From Neelides folsomi (lineage: Eukaryota > Arthropoda > Collembola > Neelipleona > Neelidae): 64,000 nucleotides of DNA. The translations under genes were made by a program, and so were the position numbers. Of the stretch, positions 39,139 to 52,994 are shown piece by piece (position 1 is the first letter of the stretch; each line of letters begins with the position of its first letter). Below the pieces are notes generated by a model. It worked only from the letters and a program-made list of their open reading frames with translations. It did no database searches and was not told the origin of the DNA. Location: the NCBI GenBank assembly GCA_034687125.1, contig JAQGBZ010000120.1:106206-170205 (forward strand). Direction: 5' to 3'.

Positions 39139-40562
39139 ATGACATTAGATTGCTATTTAGTTCCAACATTATTAAATTGGATCAGCGGATTAATTTTTTA
39201 TCCCTGTAAAAACGAAAATATCATCCGGATTTTCTCATTTTACGGAATCTTGAGCAATTGTTTCACTCTTCTAATCTTATGCGAATTGATCATCACGTAT
39301 CTTTATTACAATATCAGGAAGGAAAAGGAATTGTTTAGCGAGTTGTTCTTCACCTCGTTCATTTTGACAATTTGGGTAACTTCGGCTTTCATGAAATTAT
39401 ATTTATGGAAAAACAGCAGAGAAATCTCCTCTTTTTTCTTCCGCTTAGAATCCCATCAATTTGAAGAGAAAGGGAGAAAAGTTAGATTTTATTATTACAT
39501 CATATCAGGGATTCTTTGCATCAGTAGCATGATTGAGTGTTCAGTTTTCTTATTCTCACTTGTCAATACACATAACAAAGCTGCGAAACAAGATAACTTC
39601 TTACATAAAAATATAAATAGAGGCTTTTACATAACTTTAACAATTTACCCAGCATTTGAAATTTCAATAATGAATTATTTATTATTTTCCATCATTCTCT
39701 CGACCTCTTCTTATATTTATTTCGCATATAAAAACTTTTGCTCCAAGTTGGTTCAACACTGTGCAAAAGAGTCTCTAATTAGAGAACTACTTGGAATTCC
39801 TACCAAAAATGATGAAATGAAAGAAATGGTCGAAATTGAAGATGAAACTAAAGAGAAATTCAATTTGGAAGAGGAAATTTATCGGTTTAAAGGGGTTAAT
39901 GATTTGTTTAATGATTTTGACACTTATGTGAGTCCAATTGTAACTGGAGCTATTTTCTCATCTACAATCAAATTGATAGAATCTCTCAACAGCATTTTAA
40001 ATAGCGACAACGATGAGGAATTTGGCTCTATTGAAGTTAAGACGAAAACAATCAGCTTTGTTCTTTTAGCAGCAACAATTCTTCGGATAATTGTGAATGG
40101 ACTTTTTATCATTACTTTATTGGAAATTGGACAAAGAATGATAAATCTGGTAATAAAATAAAGTATACATAAATACTGATATATCAAATAAATCAACTTA
40201 ATAGAAAATAAAATAAGTTTTAAATTATTGTTTTATTTACAGGTATCAAAATGGCGCGGGAAACTTACGTCAATTTCAATTTTGCTTGATGAAAATGAAC
40301 CGGGATTAAATGAATTAATTCAAATTGTCATTTCCTTTGAATGGGAAATGTCAGTATCTAAAATATTTCCTATTAATCGAACTTTGATTTCTAGTGTAAG
40401 TATTAAAAATAATATACATTTCGATAAAATAACTAAATTAACAATTTTTAATCTTCATCATGAACTTTTTAGATCACTACAACACTAATGACCTATTTAG
40501 TTATCCTTTTCCAACTAGGCATTGGTAATGATGTTGTTCCGCAGCCTAAGCTTAATAAATAA
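39139..40562 (+). CDS. Gustatory-receptor-like 7TM chemoreceptor (intact)
   Basis: A putative seven-transmembrane chemoreceptor of the insect gustatory receptor superfamily. Three exons: 39139-40149, 40243-40395 and 40473-40562, with two short phase-0 introns (donors GTAATA and GTAAGT; acceptors TTTACAG and TTTTTAG). They total 1254 nt, 417 residues plus stop. The first exon carries several hydrophobic helices and a charged loop rich in E and K (about residues 225-250). Exon 2 ends EMSVSKIFPINRTLISS and exon 3 continues ITTTLMTYLVILFQLGI. Together these match the family's C-terminal hallmark, an N/D-R-x-L segment followed by TY.....QF (here TYLVILFQL). Phase-0 introns near the C-terminus are common in Gr genes. 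Its intron plan and sequence differ from the minus-strand receptors around it, so it belongs to another lineage. The stop overlaps a possible AATAAA. The ligand cannot be told. Confidence 0.82.
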
Positions 40563-40821
40563 TCGTTCCTTTCATTTCCACTTGCCACTATGCATTACTA
40601 CATAACATAAATTTTTTCTGGGAATTTTGAACTCACAACAGCACATTGGTTAAAAAACAGACTAACTAACTTAATATAAATATGTAAATAATAATAGCAG
40701 TAATCTTATAATTATTAAAGTAATTATTATGATTGTAAACTTAAGATTAATTTTTTATTTAAGTAGTTTATTTGTTGTTTTGAATAAAAAAAATGATAAA
40801 AAGATTCTATTAGATGGCTAA

Positions 40822-40879
40822 TTTAAGATGATACTAGATAAATCCCAATATTTTGGGATTTATCTAGTATCATTTTAAA
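40822..40879. repeat. Near-perfect 58-bp palindrome at pseudogene 3' end
   Basis: Two perfect 21-bp arms (40828-40848 and 40853-40873) flank a TATT loop. Five more paired bases lie outside one mismatched pair, so 40822-40848 mirrors 40853-40879. The outer arm is the receptor's own 3' end including its stop codon; the inner arm is an inverted copy that replaced a few bases present in the sister copies. It is not a terminator. Confidence 0.85.
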
Positions 40880-42412
40880 ATGCCAATATTAATTTAAGGC
40901 TTTCTCGATCGACAATGAAAAAATTCCCAATATTGAGTTTAATTGGGCAAATTGACTTTTTTAAAGTTTTCAAATATTTTAATTCTTTTTTAAAATATTT
41001 TTTTGCCCATTTGAAATCAAATGTCTTTCTTCAGAAACAAAAAAATTATTAATGAATTTTTCACCATATTCAGAAACTTCCACAGATTTTTTAAAAACAA
41101 ATAACAGGTTTATTATGTTATTTAATAAAACATATGTTGCAGCAACAATGGTAAAAGTATTCAATTTTAAATAATGTTTAATGAGTAAAACTGATAGTCC
41201 AATTAAGGAATAAACAGTTGCCATTGTTGTAAATTGGAGAAGAAATGACCAAAACCCTTGGCATTGTGGCATAATAATCGGGAAAATCTTGAAATATTTA
41301 TAAATTCAGTTAAATATTTAACTGAAATATTTTGTCCTTTCTTAATCCTACACTATTTAAATGAATTTAGGTATTATTATTTTACTGTTTTTATCTATTT
41401 ATTATTTTAGAATTTTAACTATGCTAAAATATCTTACGTTGTGAATAGTTTGGCAAATTTAATATAACTCAATACATAGTCCATCCCAAATAAAGTAAAA
41501 AACAAAGATGTATAGGCCATACAAATATTTGAATATGAATCAGCGATAAAAACAAAGAATGACAAATAAATGTAGTTTGAACGAATAAAAATGCAACAAA
41601 ATTAGCTGAGTGATCCATTGTAGTAAGACATATCTCAATTAAACACAAAGGTAAGCTAAGATTCTTTGCAATTTTTATAAGGAGTTTTAATTCATCTTTA
41701 AATTTATTTTGGTCAATATCTAAAAATGTGCCTGTAATTTTTTTTTAAAAATTTAATTGTAATTCATTAATTATGATAATATTTATAAATTACATTATAA
41801 AATGGTAAATAAATTATCAAACTAACAAATTTTCTTTTTAATTGCTGGATTATAAGAATTGAAAGAGATGTTAAATTCTTTTTGTGTGAAAATAGACCAA
41901 ATAATTAAAATACTGCTAGAAACGATTATATATATGATGAGCCAGAAGTAAGAGCACAGCACAATGCTAGGTATAGGGAAATTACGTGTATTTGGAATGT
42001 CACGTTTACCACAATTTACCAGTCTGAAATTTGGAGGATAATTGGGTCAGGTCAAAATATCATCACTGGCTAATTATTTCCTGCAGCGTCTTGCAGGAAA
42101 TAACTCCCCGAAAAAATTCAAAAACCCGCGAAATTCCGTAATAGACCCGATTTTTGAATTTGGCTCATATATATATATGCTTGCTATGAATAATTTTACT
42201 TCACCGTCTTTTTTTAATATTCTGTAATTATAAATAAACAAAATAATGGAACTGATTCGACATAAAAAGTTATGAATAATAAACCATAAAATGGAATCAT
42301 CCCAAAAATACCTTCTGGCTTTAGTTTATGAGATTCCTGGTCCCATTTAAATGGAAAGCAATAAAGTCTACAAAAAAACTTCATAATTAGCAAATGATTT
42401 ACTTGAAATCAT
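40823..42412 (-). pseudogene. Broken paralog of the minus-strand receptor
   Basis: This copy aligns exon by exon with the intact receptor at 34,825-36,202. Exon 1 starts at 42,412 (MISSKS), exon 2 at 41,731 (GTFLDIDQNK), and exon 3 ends at 40,823 (IYLVSS). Lesions: a small deletion and frameshift soon after the start, so the frame resumes at MKFFCRLYCFPFKWDQ; another shift before RILKKDGEV; a roughly 230-bp insertion at 41,937-42,168; a one-base deletion in exon 2 before SNYIYLSFF; a TGA replacing a Trp codon near the start of exon 3; a further shift before KKELKYLKTLKKS; and an inverted duplication near the 3' end that gives an early stop. A weak donor (GTTAGT) and a good acceptor still mark the first intron. 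It cannot make a full receptor. Confidence 0.85.
41937..42168. mobile_element. MITE-like insertion in receptor pseudogene
   Basis: The receptor paralog is interrupted between the codons for ASIYI and YIIVSSS by about 230 bp with no coding capacity. The ends are short inverted repeats (ATGAGCCA on the left, TGGCTCAT on the right) flanked by TATATAT-type sequence that may be a target-site duplication. An internal perfect inverted repeat (TTATTTCCTGCA ... TGCAGGAAATAA, about 42,074-42,103) adds fold-back potential. The sequence is less AT-rich than its host. This fits a short non-autonomous DNA element, but no family is recognised and the terminal repeats are short. Confidence 0.55.
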
Positions 42413-43209
42413 TTTAATTTTTCAATTATTATTTTTCAATTACATGGAATATATAATGACAGGCTTATAACATAATTTATTACAAAGGGGTTGCCATATT
42501 AATTAATATTTAAAATTCAATTTTCATTCTAATATTTACTTTCAATAAGCACATAATATAATGTATAATATAAATCCCTTTAAAACGATCAGTCTTTATT
42601 TGATTATAATATAAAAAAGCTTATAATAGACAAATAAAGCAGATATCGACTTTTCAAATCTTATTTCAAATTACGAATTATCGTTCAATTATCTTTAATA
42701 AACAATTAATAAACTATGAACAAAATAGTTTATTTTTTTGTTTTTGAACATGAACTTATCTATTAAAATTATTCAATTACCTACCACAAATCAATTATTA
42801 ATTAGGAACAATACTTATATTTTTTTAGATTAAATTAAATATCAAATATCCATTAAGCACAAATGCTGACATTTCACGCACGGCATGTCAAGCATATTTC
42901 TAATATTATAATTTGTTCAACATACTCATACTCGTACATATAAATACAGATGAAAGTTTAAAAAAACTATGTAACAGTAAATGGTTAATTAGTTTAGTGA
43001 TACGCCAACAATAAAATGTTAAAATATGTAATGAATCTAGATAAAGTCAAAAATGTAAAAAAAATTTGAGAAATTGCAATTAGAAAATATATGAGGACTC
43101 TTGTAAAAAATAATTGAGTGTCAGTTTTTATGTTTTTTAGTCTAAATTTAAATAATTAAGTTACCATTTTAAATAACTTAATGTTGTTAAAAATGAAGAG
43201 AAAATAATT
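42413..43209. other. AT-rich spacer between receptor remnants
   Basis: No gene, tandem array or clear element is visible. The sequence is strongly AT-rich and would have held promoter and 5' flank of the broken paralog. Confidence 0.5.
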
Positions 43210-43600
43210 TATGACAAGATGATACAAGATAAATTCCAATATTTTCCGCACAAAATGCTAATATATTTATAAAACTATTTCGGTCAATGTAGAAAAAATT
43301 TCCAACAGACATTTTAATAGGCCAATTTGAATTTTTTAATGTTTTCAAATATTTAATTTCTTTTTTTATATAAATATAATGTTTATTAAGGAGCTATTTC
43401 AATAATAAAAAAATCTCAATGAGTTTTTTTCCATAGTCATATATTTCCACCAATTTTTATAATTAAGACACGTGATAGATATAATTTGAAGGAGTGACGA
43501 CCTAAAGGGTTTGAATTGTGCAATAATGATTTCCAATATTTTGAAATATTTATAAGTCATAAATTTGTTCTTTTTTATTCCAATTCTATTAGACCAAATA
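43210..43600 (-). pseudogene. Fragment of a third minus-strand receptor copy
   Basis: On the minus strand the piece reads RIGIKKNKFMTYKYFK, then after losing most of the central membrane region resumes with broken frames, then KYLKTLKNSNWPIKMSVGNFF and ends AENIGIYLVSS. These match the last exon of the intact receptor at 34,825 and of the broken paralog. The usual stop codon after VSS has become a sense codon (TGT). Exons 1 and 2 are absent or unrecognisable. It is a truncated relic. Confidence 0.7.
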
Positions 43601-44254
43601 TCATTACTATGCTTGCTTTATTTAGGATAATCTCACAAGAAAAAAGGTAATTGGTTCCTTATGTAGCTTTTAATAAAGATAAAGTTATCATTTTTCATAT
43701 ATAAGAAATTACAATACTGGACATTTTAACTTCTTTATTATGTGTTCATACTAATCTTTTTGTTAAAATTAAATAATATACATTATAGATAGCTAAGTCT
43801 TATGGAAGCTTATAAACAATATTATTCATAATATCATAATTAAATTCCCTTTATAAACTAAATCAATAAGAACAACTTCAAAAAGCCGCTTTATTCCTTT
43901 GCTTATATCCATTTGTTTTAAAACTAATGACTTTTCTATTTAATGATAAATAAAACTTAAACGGTATACCCATGCAGTGCAAAAAGATATTTTATATCCA
44001 TTTCTGCACTAATAATAGTTTTATCATGGAAAGTTGATAAAAGGCAATAATACATGTAGTGATGCATACCACCCGATGTCCAATGAAATATGTACTTTTA
44101 CCTAATAACAAATTAAAAGAACGTGTAAAGTAAGGAAATAATATTTAATTCCAAATACAAATTCATAAAAATCAACAAATGATATTTTAACTTTCACAGC
44201 ATGTATAAATGATGTAATAATAGTAAATATTTGTAATTAGTAAAGATAACTGAA
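43601..44254. other. AT-rich intergenic DNA 3' of KRR1
   Basis: This region follows the KRR1 stop codon on the minus strand and should include its 3' UTR. No canonical AATAAA is obvious close to the stop. Nothing else is visible. Confidence 0.4.
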
Positions 44255-47169
<2,915 letters not shown>

Positions 47170-50100
47170 ATGGTTGACAGCGTTTATCGAACCCGTTCAT
47201 TGGGAACTGCAGCTGAAGGTGAAATCATTTTAGCTATATCTATTAATTTAATCTTTATAATTATTATTCCAGGTCTGCCTGATCAATATGCGGATGGAAA
47301 AGCTGCCAAATTATGGGAGCTTTATGTTGGCGACAAAAACTCGCGGACGGATCATTACAAGAACTTCTTGATCAAATTGCTCCATGAGAAAAATTGCGTT
47401 TCAATTCTGGATGTCGCATGCGGAACCGGGTGAGAAAACATTGTTTTTTCACATTCCATTATTGATACAATCAACTTTGACTTTGATGAAAAATGAAACT
47501 TGAAAATTTATTTCCGCTTCCAATAATATTATTATGAGATTAGCGTTATATCTATTATATAATAAAGGAGTTTTATTTATTTAGCCCTCGAGTTGATTAT
47601 CAGGTACATTAATAATATATGATAGCAGTTGATATATAATCTTTTTGGTCTTGTTTAAAAACATTCCGTAATTTATATTTTTCACGATTTTATTACACTC
47701 TTCAAAATTGTACAATTTATTTTAATATTTTAAATTAATATCAGTATTTTATACTTAAAATTTATTAGGAACCGAAAGCTTGCCATTTACTCATTTTACG
47801 TATTTAATATATGTAGTTTATATCCCGATATTAGGGGTTTAAATAATAATAGGATTTTTTACATATTACTTTTAGAATTGATTCTGTGATGTTGGTTGAA
47901 GAAGGATTTGAGGTCACCTCTGTGGACGCATCTGACAAAATGTTGAAATACGCTTTGAAAACAAGATGGAACAGAAGGAAGGAACCTCACTTTGAAAATT
48001 GGGGTTGGTTTAAGATAATTTTAAATACCATCAAAAAGCTATTTTTTTAATTTTTCATAAAAAATATTTTAGGTAGTATAAGTTTAGGTATGTAGGAGTA
48101 TTAAAAATATAAGAAATATGTACGATTTTATCTCTTTAAAATTTAGTAAAGTAAAAGTAATTTAAATTGAGATTCAATGAAATTAAAAAGTTTATGTAAA
48201 TGTGAATTTGAACGTGCTCCAAGGATTTTACCAACAGGGATTTCCGATTGATAGATTGAAGCGTCTCTCGAGCTCCATCGATTGAAGACATTGAAGAAGG
48301 GATGAGTTTTATAGAAACAATTTTCCCCACATGATGTGATGGCTCCCTTGTAAATCACAAATCTATTCCCAGTAGCTTCCAACACTTCTAATGGCCCTTC
48401 TCGTCTTCGACCAGAGAATTTATAATGAGGGAACAAGTGGAAGACTCATATATGTAGAGATTCATAGAGATTTATAGAAACATTCATAGACAGATTCATA
48501 GAGAGATTCATACATATATGTAGATATTCATGTAAAGATAGAGAGATTCATAGGAATTGATAGAGATCAAATTGATTGAAGAAGAGTCAATTGATGGATT
48601 CAAGGATTGTGATTATGATTTGAGTATTTGTAGAGAATAGGGTCGTGACTGCGAGTCTGAACTTTTGACATGTTTGGTTCTACAGTCATTGATGAGGCCA
48701 ACTGGTTGAGTTTGAGTGAAGACGTGGAGTCGCTCGTCCCCTCCGCTGGCGGATTCGACGCCCTCATGTGTCTTGGCAACAGCTTCGCCCATCTCCCTGA
48801 CTTCACCGGAGATCAAAGAGATCAAAAGTAAGACTCAACATCTTTTATGATCCGGACATATTCAACACACTAAAATAGATAACCAATGGACCTTAAATAA
48901 CTAGTACTTTACATACGGTCTATATTGGCTTATCTGTAGACCATTACCATATATACCATATACTCTAATATAAAATGTAAATACTGTATTATATAGTGTA
49001 TAGGATGTATTTTATGAACTATCTTAATAATATAGGTAATAGAGTTATATCACTGGTTGCACAAGCTCAGGAAGCTCTTATAAGTTTAAGGGTTGGGAAA
49101 TGAGTTTACTTTAAATCACATTATTCTCTGAAATTCTTGGACCAATTTAAGATTATTTTCCTTTCAATTCTTTTTGAGCGGAGAAAATAAGTAAAGAAGT
49201 CAGAGGTCATTTGTGTTCTTATTTAATGATGTCGAAGGGAATGAATTTTTGTCATATTGAATTTTTCTCAGATCTTTCATCGATTTAATTTGAGAAAAAG
49301 CCTCCTTTGATTCCCAATTCAATATTCCTAATGGCACTTTTTTCATCCTTTTATCCAACTTTGATCCACTTACCAAACCAGGAGATTTTCAGCTTTGTAC
49401 CAAAAAATGGAACTTGCTATGTTATTTGAACATGTGCAACATGTTAGACACCGACATGATAAGATGTCCATATGCTCCAATGCTATGTGTTTCATATCCT
49501 AAATCATGAATGTAAATAAAATATGAATATCCAAAATGGGAAAGTTAAATTTTTAATGGAGATTGTTTATTTAAGACTAGGCCAGCATAAGCAATGAATT
49601 TTGTTGAACGAGTTTGAGAATTGTCTAGAAGTGAAAACTGGGGAGTTTATTTAATATGGGAAGTTTAGTGTAAGGCCACTTGTATGAATTTCAGGCAGGC
49701 GCTGAGGAATTTTGCCAAGTTGGTTCGTCCAGGAGGAATTCTCATAATTGATCACCGGAACTACGACTTCATCCTTGACACTGGGAAAACTCCGTCTAAC
49801 AACATCTATTACAATGTAAGTCTCTCCAGAGATGAATTTTTAATGATGAGCTTTGTAAACTGACTCTAGACCGAATTTATCTTATCGTTTATAAAATATA
49901 TACCCAGATCATTGCACTGGCTTAAAGGAGTAAAATCTTATTTTAATAAGTAGCAAATGTTTGCATATTATGATCTAATAAATAAAGCTGTTAAAGAAAA
50001 AATATGATAATAATTAAATATTTTATCCGAACTCAGAGCCAACACATTTCTGCAATTGAAACTTCAATCCTTCACAAAGACGGTCAGCCGAAGCTCATTA

Positions 50101-50418
50101 CAATGGATTACATCATGGACACTTCAAATCTCTCCCATTTTCAGGAACTTGCCGCCACTGGACAAAAGTAAAATATTTTATAATATTTTCATCATTCTTT
50201 AGATTTAAAGTTCAATCGGTAACAAATGCAATTTAAATATTGTTGTATTAAATAGTCGTTTCCGCCTTTCTTATCATCCACACCGTTTGAACGCGTTTTC
50301 GGAGATGCTGAACGAAGCTTTTGGTTTCAATGGAAAGCACACGGTTTATGGAGATTTTAAGGAATTTTCGCAAATTCGTGATCCGGCATTTTACATTCAT
50401 GTGATGGAAAAGGTTTAA
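47170..50418 (+). CDS. GNMT: Glycine N-methyltransferase
   Basis: Cytosolic enzyme that transfers a methyl group from S-adenosylmethionine to glycine, giving sarcosine and S-adenosylhomocysteine; it buffers the SAM/SAH ratio. Seven exons: 47170-47218, 47273-47429, 47876-48003, 48686-48827, 49695-49815, 50037-50167 and 50256-50418. They total 891 nt, 296 residues plus stop, almost the vertebrate length. The N-terminus [12 protein letters not shown] is nearly invariant in this family and includes the lid with Glu16. The SAM-binding motif ILDVACGTG is at about residues 61-69, then [30 protein letters not shown] (about 140-150), [11 protein letters not shown] (about 176-186) with the conserved Arg, NNIYYN, and a C-terminal FRLSYHPH...FYIHVMEK. 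All joins keep frame. The third intron holds an antisense ORF and a minisatellite. Confidence 0.96.
48143..48436 (-). other. Coding-looking antisense ORF in GNMT intron 3
   Basis: A 97-codon frame on the minus strand inside the third GNMT intron is less AT-rich than the surrounding intron and has mixed, protein-like residue use: [18 protein letters not shown], then [20 protein letters not shown], then [12 protein letters not shown] plausible donor (G/GTAAAA) lies inside the PVGK codons, after which the frame turns low-complexity, so an exon might end there. I do not recognise the family. The Cys-containing middle faintly recalls a phospholipid scramblase segment, which is too weak to name. 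It may be an exon of a nested gene, a gene fragment, or a transposon piece. Confidence 0.35.
48445..48572. repeat. AGATTCATAGAG minisatellite in GNMT intron 3
   Basis: Imperfect copies of GAGATTCATAGA/AGATATTCATGTA, about 12-16 bp each, run for roughly 125 bp. It lies just after the antisense ORF and before exon 4. Confidence 0.6.
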
Positions 50419-52159
50419 AGTGAATTTCCAAATTATATAGCTATACAGATTTACCGGAATGAATTTTCGCTGCTATTGTGATCGGGCATTTAATTAATTT
50501 TTCGAACTTTGGAATCTTCCGCCCAAATCAATTGTTAATGAATTTATTATTTTGGGTTGAATAAACACAAGAATCATGAATCCAACTTTCATTTATTAAC
50601 AAACATTAATTTTGAATAATATTTTAAAAAACGAACGACAAAAAGGAAAATTAATTTAATAACAGTAAAAAAAATGACTGCCAATAATAATTTAAAAGAA
50701 TAAGTAAAGTAAAATTAGAAAAATAAACAAAAAACTTCTGTGACTCACAAAACCATTCTAGTTAAGGTATAATTAAAATTTACAAAAAAAACTTGAAAAG
50801 GCTTAAATAACAAATTAGGTGAGTAAATAGATGTTGAGAATGACGTAAGGCATTTGTTATGATTGGTCTCTTTATTATATTTGAAAGGAAGTTGAGGTAT
50901 TTGAAGGTATTTCGGAGCCAAATTTCCCTCTTGGGCAAATGAAGGGCTTGTGGGAGTCTTGTAATTGTAGACTTGTGTGGAGTAATCTGGTGATAATCGA
51001 TGGGAGCGGATGACCTCTTCCCCTCCACACCTACACAAACTATTTGGTCCTCTCAATCATCCGTCTAATTACTCCGAGACTCCGACTCAAAACTTCCCAC
51101 CTTTCTGTCGCCATGTCATGACTCAACTCCCAACTTATGCAGAGATACAAATTACTTGTTCCAATCCACTATATAGATAAAATCAATCAATATAAACTAG
51201 TGCCAATTATAAGAATATATGGTACACTATATTTTATTAAGCAGGTAATATTGGTATTATAATGTAAATAAGTGTAAAGGTGATGTTTGGCTGAAATAAT
51301 GTAAAAGTGACGGTCAAGTTGATTTTAGATAAGTGGAAATGTAGCATGAGTCTAATGTTAATATGTATTTAAGGGATGATCTAATGTACCTTAAATGATG
51401 TTAAGGTAGAGATTAATCAATGTAGAGATGTAGAGATTATTGAAGGTGTGTGTGGAGGTGGGAGCGAGTGGCGACTGTCTGCTCTGGATTCACCGCCTTC
51501 AGGTCACTCATGCCATTCTTCCTCACCATCTCTTTCTCATCTCTGTTGATCTCTGGCGACTCACAAACAGAGTGTCTGAGAGACTTCAAACTCCCTTCAT
51601 TTAAAAAGGACCTCATTTGAATACTTTGGCCATTCAATGGGCCGAGATGATGAAAATGATGATGGGTGGCTTTGAATTGACTCCATTTGATCATAATAAT
51701 AAAACTTGGGCGATCAAACCCCATCAATCCCATCACTTATTCATATTATGCCTAATCCGATCAAACTGGTTAGCTAGTGCAATCAACTAATCAATAAAAC
51801 GATGAGATAATTTATTACTTTAAAAACTTTACATTTCAGACTGACATTGAGTGTATTTGAAATACTAAATAAATAAATTATTTAACTATGTATTAATCAA
51901 TTTATTCTCAATTTAATGCAACTAATAATTGTAAACTAAATCCACAAATAAGTATCTGAATGTATGTAAATACATTATATAGTAGTATCTAAACATCTAA
52001 ACATTATAAATAGGGCATGGAGTAAGTTTTATCTGGTGAGTATTTATGCCTAATAAGATAGTTCTCCTAATTACCTACCGCTATGTGAAAATTGACGAAA
52101 GGATTTGTATCTTTCCTTTCCAATGTATCAAGGAATTCATGTTAATTACAGTTTTCTTC
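50419..52159. other. Intergenic DNA after GNMT
   Basis: It begins with the GNMT 3' UTR. GC-richer islands at about 50,920-51,150 and 51,430-51,740 separate AT-rich DNA. Minus-strand frames of 103 and 99 codons (50,745-51,056 and 51,437-51,736) fall in these islands but have no domain or splice context. Confidence 0.45.
50560..50565 (+). terminator. Poly(A) signal of GNMT
   Basis: A canonical AATAAA about 140 bases after the GNMT stop codon is the first such hexamer on this strand. Confidence 0.6.
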
Positions 52160-52994
52160 CTACGCTACGTGTCTTTTCATGTGTTGAAATAAATCTATCT
52201 TTCGTCTGCATAAACATTGACATATTTTGCATTTGAAGTGTTTTTCTCCAGTGTGAATCCGAATATGAGATTTTAAACTTCCCAGTTGGGTGCATGAATA
52301 TTGACACAATGGGCATTTGTAGGGTTTTTCTCCAGTGTGTATTCTTAAGTGCATTTTTAAGATCCCATTCGTCTACATGAATATTCACAGATATTGCATT
52401 TATAAGCCTTTTTTCCCTTATGTATTCTCATGTGTATTAAATGTCCCCTTTGTAAGCTTGAATATTGACAAATTAAGCATTTATAGGGTTTTTCTCCTGT
52501 GTGCCTTCTAATGTGATAATCCAAATGCCCTTTTTGGTCGAATGAATATTCACAAATACTACATTTGAACGGTTTTTCTCTTATGTGTATTCTTATGTGC
52601 ATGTTTAAAATTTCCATCCTTCTGCATGAATATGGGCACAATAGGCATTTGTATTGCTTTCCTCCGGTGTGTCCTCCCTTGTGGTAATTCAGACAAGTCT
52701 TATCTCGGCTTGAAAAATCACATATATCACATTTGTATCTTTTTTCTCTATTATGGATTCTCATGTGTGAATCCATAATATACCTACGGTTGCATAAAAA
52801 TTCACAAGTGTTGCACTTGTGGTGTTTTTCCCCGGTGTGGGTACTTATGTGACTATATAAAGATCTTTGGTCACTAAATGATGTGAACATAATATGCATT
52901 TAAATGGCTTTTCTCCTGTGTGTATTTTAAGGTGTCTTTCTAAACCACTTCTTTAACTAAAATATTTTTTACACAATAAACAATTTAATTTCAT
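52160..52994 (-). pseudogene. C2H2 zinc-finger array, broken
   Basis: A run of roughly ten C2H2 fingers joined by linkers of the HTGEKPYKC type, without introns, starting at an ATG at 52,994 and ending near 52,160. Clean fingers include CNTCEFLCNRRYIMDSHMRIH, CSICEYSFDQKGHLDYHIRRH and [21 protein letters not shown]. Damage: an in-frame TAA in the first finger (after KKYFS), a one-base shift inside the second finger, a finger lacking one residue before its first His (QRGHLIHMRIH), and a shift between 52,354 and 52,357 that splits the array. Several linkers are altered (HNREKRYKC, HIREKPFKC). No other domain is seen. It is best read as a decaying, possibly retrocopied, zinc-finger gene; an intact source elsewhere would be a DNA-binding factor. 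Confidence 0.8.

Noticed and set aside
40822-40879. Palindrome read as a transcription terminator or a transposon end
   Set aside because: Its outer arm is receptor coding sequence shared with two sister genes, and only this copy has the inverted arm, so a local inverted duplication explains it better.
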